This document shows positions 60,245-64,000 of a DNA stretch of 64,000 nt, piece by piece. The position numbers were made by a program, and so were the translations under genes. How positions within the stretch are numbered: position 1 is the first letter of the stretch; each line of letters starts with the position of its first letter. The stretch spans positions 93,258 to 157,257 of the forward strand of contig NZ_JHUW01000012.1 in NCBI RefSeq assembly GCF_000619825.1, given 5' to 3'. The notes below the pieces were generated by a model. That model was not told the DNA's origin. It did not search any database and saw only the letters and a program-made list of their open reading frames with translations. This stretch comes from Prevotella sp. MA2016 (GTDB taxonomy: Bacteria > Bacteroidota > Bacteroidia > Bacteroidales > Bacteroidaceae).

Positions 60245-61197
60245 ATCTTCTCCTCTATCTGGTAATCATTACGTCCGTTAGACGAACGACTAATCAAATC
60301 ACCAAGGAAACCAGTAAGGAATAGTTGTGTTCCCAGTAGCATCATAGTCAGAGCGATGTAGAAGAAGGGCGAATCGGTCACCAAACGCTGTGGAATATGA
60401 TGAGCCAGGCACCATAGCTTATCGGCACCAATCCACGCAGCAGACACAAAACCTATAAAAAACATCACTGTTCCCAGAAATCCGAAAACGTGCATAGGCT
60501 TCTTTCCGAAGGTACTCAAGAACCAAAGAGTAAGTAGGTCCAGATAACCATTCACAAAACGGTTGAGCCCCATAAACTTCGATGAGCCATATTTACGAGC
60601 CTGGTGCTGAACCACCTTCTCACCAATCTTATCAAAGCCAGCATTCTTAGCCAGATAAGGAATATAACGGTGCATTTCGCCATACACCTCGATATTTTTC
60701 ACAACAGCCTTGCGATAAGCCTTCAAGCCACAATTAAAGTCATGCAGGTTCTTGATTCCACTAATTTTGCGTGCAGTAGCATTAAACAGTTTAGTGGGGA
60801 TTGTCTTTGAAATAGGATCATAACGCTTCTGTTTATAGCCACTCACAAGGTCATAGCCATCTTCCTTAATCATACGATACAATTCAGGAATTTCATCAGG
60901 CGAGTCCTGAAGGTCAGCATCCATCGTGATCACCACATCTCCCTGAGCCTGCTCAAATCCACAATACAGAGCAGGACTCTTACCATAGTTTCGACGGAAC
61001 TTGATACCTTTAACCACATCAGGCTGTTTCTGGTGCAATTCAGAGATAATCTCCCACGAACGGTCAGTAGAACCATCGTTGATAAAAATCACCTCATAGC
61101 TAAAATTGTTAGCGTTCATTACACGCTCTATCCATGCATAAAGTTCAGGGATAGACTCATCCTCATTATAAAGAGGTATAACTACAGATATATCCAT
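60241..61197 (-). CDS. Family 2 glycosyltransferase (DPM1/GtrB-like)
   Basis: 318 residues. GT-A domain: VVIPLYNEDESIPELYAW, FINDGSTDRSW, MDADLQDSPDEIPEL (DxD-type metal site), HDFNCGLKAYRK. Two C-terminal membrane helices (FGFLGTVMFFIGFVSAAWIG, FYIALTMMLLGTQLFLTGFL). Enzymes of this type make polyprenyl-phosphate sugars. Lies downstream of DUF4199. Confidence 0.9.
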   Translation of the reverse strand: MDISVVIPLYNEDESIPELYAWIERVMNANNFSYEVIFINDGSTDRSWEIISELHQKQPDVVKGIKFRRNYGKSPALYCGFEQAQGDVVITMDADLQDSPDEIPELYRMIKEDGYDLVSGYKQKRYDPISKTIPTKLFNATARKISGIKNLHDFNCGLKAYRKAVVKNIEVYGEMHRYIPYLAKNAGFDKIGEKVVQHQARKYGSSKFMGLNRFVNGYLDLLTLWFLSTFGKKPMHVFGFLGTVMFFIGFVSAAWIGADKLWCLAHHIPQRLVTDSPFFYIALTMMLLGTQLFLTGFLGDLISRSSNGRNDYQIEEKI

Positions 61198-61210
61198 AAT
61201 TTCAATTCTT

Positions 61211-61744
61211 CTATTCTATCTTACGTTTCTGCATAATCAATGCTATGGGCAAACCGAGAATAAAGCCCAACGAAATATTGATTGTGAGAATATTTAATGC
61301 ATAATCAATAGGACGAGTCATCGCCATTTCAGCTAAGCCATCATTCACCACCTTAGCCATGCCATACTGCTCTAGCATAACACGTCCCTCCTCTGAGCCT
61401 ATCATCTTAGCAAATGAGTTAACTAGATAACCATTGTCCATATAAGCAAAATACAGATACTGAGCTACAGCCAACAGAATGGCTCCATAGAAGAACACAA
61501 AGATGATATAAGCATAACTACGCCCAAAGGAGATGACACCTTCTAGCCCATAATCACGAAATTTGCGTAATCTGCTTGCCACAAAAAATGGTGTCATCAC
61601 AGCCATCAGCATAGCTGCCATAGCCAATGTTTGATTAGTCAGTCCTACGATATAACTAGCAAAACTAGCGATCCACAGCATGGCCAGAAAAAAGCCATCC
61701 TGACGTGCGTAAGCTTTTAATTGTATATATTCTGGTGCAGTCAT
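61211..61744 (-). CDS. DUF4199 family membrane protein
   Basis: 177 residues, four membrane helices (about 18-36, 38-58, 72-96 and 145-168) with the family's long loop between helices 3 and 4 (YLVNSFAKMIGSEEGRVMLE). Function unknown; conserved next to a GT2 gene in Bacteroidales. ATG at 61744 preferred; the earlier in-frame start is in AT-rich leader. Confidence 0.85.
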   Translation of the reverse strand: MTAPEYIQLKAYARQDGFFLAMLWIASFASYIVGLTNQTLAMAAMLMAVMTPFFVASRLRKFRDYGLEGVISFGRSYAYIIFVFFYGAILLAVAQYLYFAYMDNGYLVNSFAKMIGSEEGRVMLEQYGMAKVVNDGLAEMAMTRPIDYALNILTINISLGFILGLPIALIMQKRKIE

Positions 61745-61875
61745 TATTTTACATTTACCTTTATCAGTGTGCAAAAATACGCATTTTCCCGCACATAATA
61801 AGGGCTTTCTACAAAAAAATAGTTAAAAACTCTATTTTTCTTAATGTTGAATTCTTATTTCTTAATTAAAATGAT

Positions 61876-61884
61876 TACCTTTGC
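61876..61884 (+). promoter_or_regulatory. Promoter -7 element of the SRP RNA/tRNA unit
   Basis: TACCTTTGC, about 33 bases upstream of the SRP RNA helix. A TTG with normal spacing is not seen. Confidence 0.5.
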
Positions 61885-61916
61885 ACCCGCTTTAAAGCAG
61901 AAGTTCTTTGAAAACA

Positions 61917-62014
61917 TGGGTAAGTCCTGTACGGCCAGCTCCCTTTGAATCCCCCAGGGTGGGAACGCAGCAAGGGTATTAGGTTGTAGCGGCGCGATGC
62001 AGATCGCTTACCCA
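61917..62014 (+). ncRNA. ffs: Signal recognition particle RNA (small bacterial type)
   Basis: Scaffold of SRP, binding Ffh. The ends pair (GGGTAAG at 61918-61924 with CTTACCC at 62007-62013); the middle holds the apical domain with CCCCCAGGGTGGGAACGCAG followed by CAAGGGTA, the Bacteroidetes version of the conserved Ffh-binding loop. About 98 bases. The tRNA starts 3 bases later. Confidence 0.9.
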
Positions 62015-62017
62015 CCC

Positions 62018-62091
62018 GCCTCTTTAGCTCAGTTGGCCAGAGCACGTGATTTGTAATCTCGGGGTCGTTGGTTCGAATCCGACAAGAGGCT
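62018..62091 (+). tRNA. tRNA-Thr (anticodon TGT)
   Basis: Acceptor GCCTCTT pairs with AAGAGGC; D-arm TAGCTCAGTTGGCCAGAGCA; anticodon stem-loop CGTGA-TTTGTAA-TCTCG with TGT at 62052-62054; T-arm GTTCGAATCC. CCA is not encoded. Co-transcribed with SRP RNA. Confidence 0.93.
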
Positions 62092-62100
62092 CACAATAAA

Positions 62101-62134
62101 CAGGAGGATAGAACATTCTATCCTCCTGTTTTTG
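62101..62134 (+). terminator. Terminator of the SRP RNA/tRNA unit
   Basis: CAGGAGGATAGA, loop ACAT, TCTATCCTCCTG: perfect 12-base-pair stem followed by TTTTTG. Confidence 0.88.
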
Positions 62135-62225
62135 TATTCAGCAAAAAAGAAACTAGAAAAGTCTTATCTTAATTTGGATAATTCACTTTTATTATTTATC
62201 TTTGCATAAAAAAGCATCGGACACA

Positions 62226-62678
62226 ATGGAAACAGAAGGAACAAGAGACCTATTATTAACCATACTGACAAAGATTGGTTGCCAATACGAATTACCAAAA
62301 GAAGATGAAGACGAACGTATCTTCTTCGCCTATCAAGGTGAGCATTTTATTGCAAATGCCACTAACGCACTGCGATTCATCCAACTATGGGACACCCATT
62401 GGGATCATATTGAGTTATATGATATCGATGATTTTGCTCGTCTGAAAAAAGTTATCAATATGGCCAATCTCAATAACAGCGTTATGACTGTTTACACCAT
62501 TGATGAAGAAGCCAAGACCGTTGATGTACACTGCAAATCTACCATCTTATTCATACCAGAAATTCCCGACATCGAAGATTTCCTCAAACTTGAGCTCAAC
62601 GAGTTCTTCCGTGCCCACCAATTCGTTAAACTCGAAATGGCTAAACTGCGTGACAAAGAAATAGCTCTCAACAATTAA
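62226..62678 (+). CDS. YbjN-like small protein
   Basis: 150 residues: TRDLLLTILTKIGCQYELPK, FAYQGEHFIANATNALRFIQ, WDTHWDHIELYD and a C-terminal FLKLELNEFFRAHQFVKLEM. The order of strands and helices recalls YbjN/type III chaperone-like folds. Function unknown. Promoter TATCTTTGC at about 62199-62207; ATG at 62226. Confidence 0.65.
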   Translation: METEGTRDLLLTILTKIGCQYELPKEDEDERIFFAYQGEHFIANATNALRFIQLWDTHWDHIELYDIDDFARLKKVINMANLNNSVMTVYTIDEEAKTVDVHCKSTILFIPEIPDIEDFLKLELNEFFRAHQFVKLEMAKLRDKEIALNN

Positions 62679-62792
62679 GTTGATTACATACAATAAGTAA
62701 CTTAAATAATTTTTTTTCTAAATTACAAATCTGTCACAATCAAATTGCAAGATTAGCATCCTTAATTAAAATTAAGATCACAACAGTAACAA

Positions 62793-63605
62793 TCAGGGAT
62801 TAACAGGCTGCCCCAGCATCTGCTTGATATGCGTATCAAGAATATGAAAAGCAGGATCAACCATACCAACATGTCCATGACCGTCAATCTCATACAGATA
62901 GGTCTGATTGTGGCCCACCAGCTTCATCATGCGAGCCAGATATTGGTTTTCGTCATATCTGCCATAGAGTTCCAACTCACGATCACCACAAATCAGCACC
63001 AAAGGCGCACAATCTTTACGCACCCAATAAAGTGGTGCATACTGATCGATTGTTGGTTGTAACGGCTGAATACCTTGCATCTTACGAACATTATAATGAG
63101 TGATGGCCTGACCACTAAAAGGAATATACTGCCAAACACTGTCAGCATCTATCTGATAGCCTTTTAACCATGCTTTATTCAAACATAGCATCATAGTCAG
63201 GTAACCACCAGCAGAATGCCCCGTAACGACGATTTTACGCGGGTCGCCACCATATTCCTTAGCATGTCGGAAAGCCCACGCCACAGCCTCTGCAGCATCA
63301 TCAATAGTCTTATCAACAGTTACCTTGGGCAACAAACGATAGTTAGCTCCAATAACAACATATCCTTTTTCCTTCAATCGCTGTGGCAATTCCTTCTGAC
63401 CTGCTTCCAATCCGCCACCATGGAACCACACAATTACAGGACAATCCTTTTTATCTTCTGGATAATACACATCCAGCTTCAAACGCTCTTTGGCATAGGC
63501 ATCAGACTTAGTAGTATAACTGATGTTTGAAACGGTTTTGTAACTCTGCGCACTAATGGCTACAACCATCGTGAGCATCACTGATAATACTTTTAATCTC
63601 TTCAT
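62793..63605 (-). CDS. Secreted alpha/beta hydrolase (esterase-like)
   Basis: 270 residues; signal peptide to about 19 (MLTMVVAISAQ). IVWFHGGGLEAGQ (oxyanion HGGG motif of the HSL/carboxylesterase group), nucleophile elbow VTGHSAGGYLTMM, a likely acid in LICGDRELELYG, and a His in YEIDGHGHVGMVDP. Probably acts on small esters, for example acetylated sugars. Separate single gene before the rRNA operon end. Confidence 0.85.
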   Translation of the reverse strand: MKRLKVLSVMLTMVVAISAQSYKTVSNISYTTKSDAYAKERLKLDVYYPEDKKDCPVIVWFHGGGLEAGQKELPQRLKEKGYVVIGANYRLLPKVTVDKTIDDAAEAVAWAFRHAKEYGGDPRKIVVTGHSAGGYLTMMLCLNKAWLKGYQIDADSVWQYIPFSGQAITHYNVRKMQGIQPLQPTIDQYAPLYWVRKDCAPLVLICGDRELELYGRYDENQYLARMMKLVGHNQTYLYEIDGHGHVGMVDPAFHILDTHIKQMLGQPVNP

Positions 63606-63624
63606 AGTTCGTTAGTTTTTGAAA

Positions 63625-63659
63625 ATAAAAAGCCCTAGAGATGTGTATCTCCAGGGCTT
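63625..63659 (-). terminator. rRNA operon terminator
   Basis: On the minus strand AAGCCCTGGAGAT, loop ACAC, ATCTCTAGGGCTT, then TTTTATTTTC. Lies just after 5S. Confidence 0.85.
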
Positions 63660-63671
63660 TCGCTTTAAAAA

Positions 63672-63784
<113 letters not shown>

Positions 63785-63867
63785 ATAGGTTATTGACATT
63801 GTCGACACAAGAAAACTGGGTAGAAGTTCGTTCCAGAAACAACTACATCTGATAATATCAGCATGAA

Positions 63868-64000
63868 GCGAAAGAGTTCGGGCAATTAGTAGTGCTCGGC
63901 TTTGACGTCACCGTCTTTACACCTGCACCCTATCAACGTCATCGTCTATGACGACCCTCAATGGAGTCCTCATCTTGCGGCTGGCTTCGCACTTAGATGC
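63868..64000 (-). rRNA. rrl: 23S ribosomal RNA, 3' end only
   Basis: The minus strand contains the conserved last part of domain VI (GCATCTAAGTGCGAAGCCAG, GACGTTGATAGGGTGCAGGT, ACTACTAATTGCCCGAA). The gene runs out of the right edge; the 3' end position is approximate. Spacer 63785-63867 to 5S holds no gene. Confidence 0.92.

Overview
The window is a chromosomal segment of a Bacteroidales bacterium, most likely a Prevotella-type member of the Prevotellaceae. The evidence is the promoter style (TTG, 19-20 bases, TAnnTTTGC, seen at least a dozen times), the A-rich leaders without clear Shine-Dalgarno sequences, the long NusB, the Bacteroidetes-specific families (DUF5606, DUF4924, DUF6048/DUF6452, DUF4199, DUF5675), the BT4734/DUF3987 primase-like gene, and the HU-like plus smalltalk cassettes. 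The genus is an inference.

Layout. 0.2-3.5 kb: operon nusB-yajC-ybbR-coaE-DUF5606. 3.5-6.7 kb: a palindromic repeat element, an APH-RapZ fusion and a Big-2/BspA-type lipoprotein. 6.8-14.5 kb: an accessory region with a DUF5675/primase-like cassette, a HIRAN gene and a two-gene module of a secreted unknown and a membrane-anchored deiminase-like protein. 14.6-16.9 kb: a candidate small RNA, a 55-residue gene, a small membrane protein, and the first HU-like plus smalltalk cassette. 17-27.2 kb: ROK glucokinase, LysE transporter, DUF4924, rfbD, a GxxExxY nuclease gene enclosed by inverted repeats, prfC, sua5, ClC channel, fmt, a 43-residue ORF, rpe and an ECF sigma factor. 27.4-33.3 kb: a GHMP kinase-nucleotidyltransferase fusion, rfbA, an unknown, a coiled-coil protein, zapA and rny. 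33.3-39 kb: a HAD nucleotidase, a His-rich TonB receptor and tandem histidine phosphatases, the first of which has lost its catalytic residues. 39-40.6 kb: a 780-base non-coding region with three copies of a 25-base repeat around an AT-rich core, then the second HU-like plus smalltalk cassette. 40.6-47.2 kb: an envelope operon (SLT-like, secreted unknown, OmpA, AsmA-like) and a RidA/FkbO-like protein. 47.4-51 kb: a ScdA-hemerythrin-LuxR regulator facing a histidine-kinase-like gene, ribH and a TPR protein. 51.2-61.8 kb: recF-DUF721; the operon M3 peptidase-dCMP deaminase-S41 peptidase-FAU1; and the operon DUF4199-GT2-DUF6452-DUF6048-apbE-crp. 61.9-64 kb: SRP RNA with tRNA-Thr, a YbjN-like protein, an alpha/beta hydrolase, and the 3' end of an rRNA operon (5S and partial 23S) on the minus strand.

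Most of the window is housekeeping. The parts that ordinary annotation does not explain are: (1) a family of CACGAATT/CACGGATT palindromic repeats, one copy enclosing a GxxExxY PD-(D/E)XK nuclease gene, others gene-less, and one fragment sitting in frame inside the primase-like gene; (2) the duplicated HU-like/smalltalk cassettes with unusual AT-rich upstream DNA; (3) a promoter-to-terminator small RNA unit at 14.65 kb; (4) two enzyme-like genes that seem to have lost catalytic residues (phosphatase and histidine kinase); and (5) the membrane-anchored deiminase pair. No CRISPR array, transposase, integrase or complete prophage is visible.
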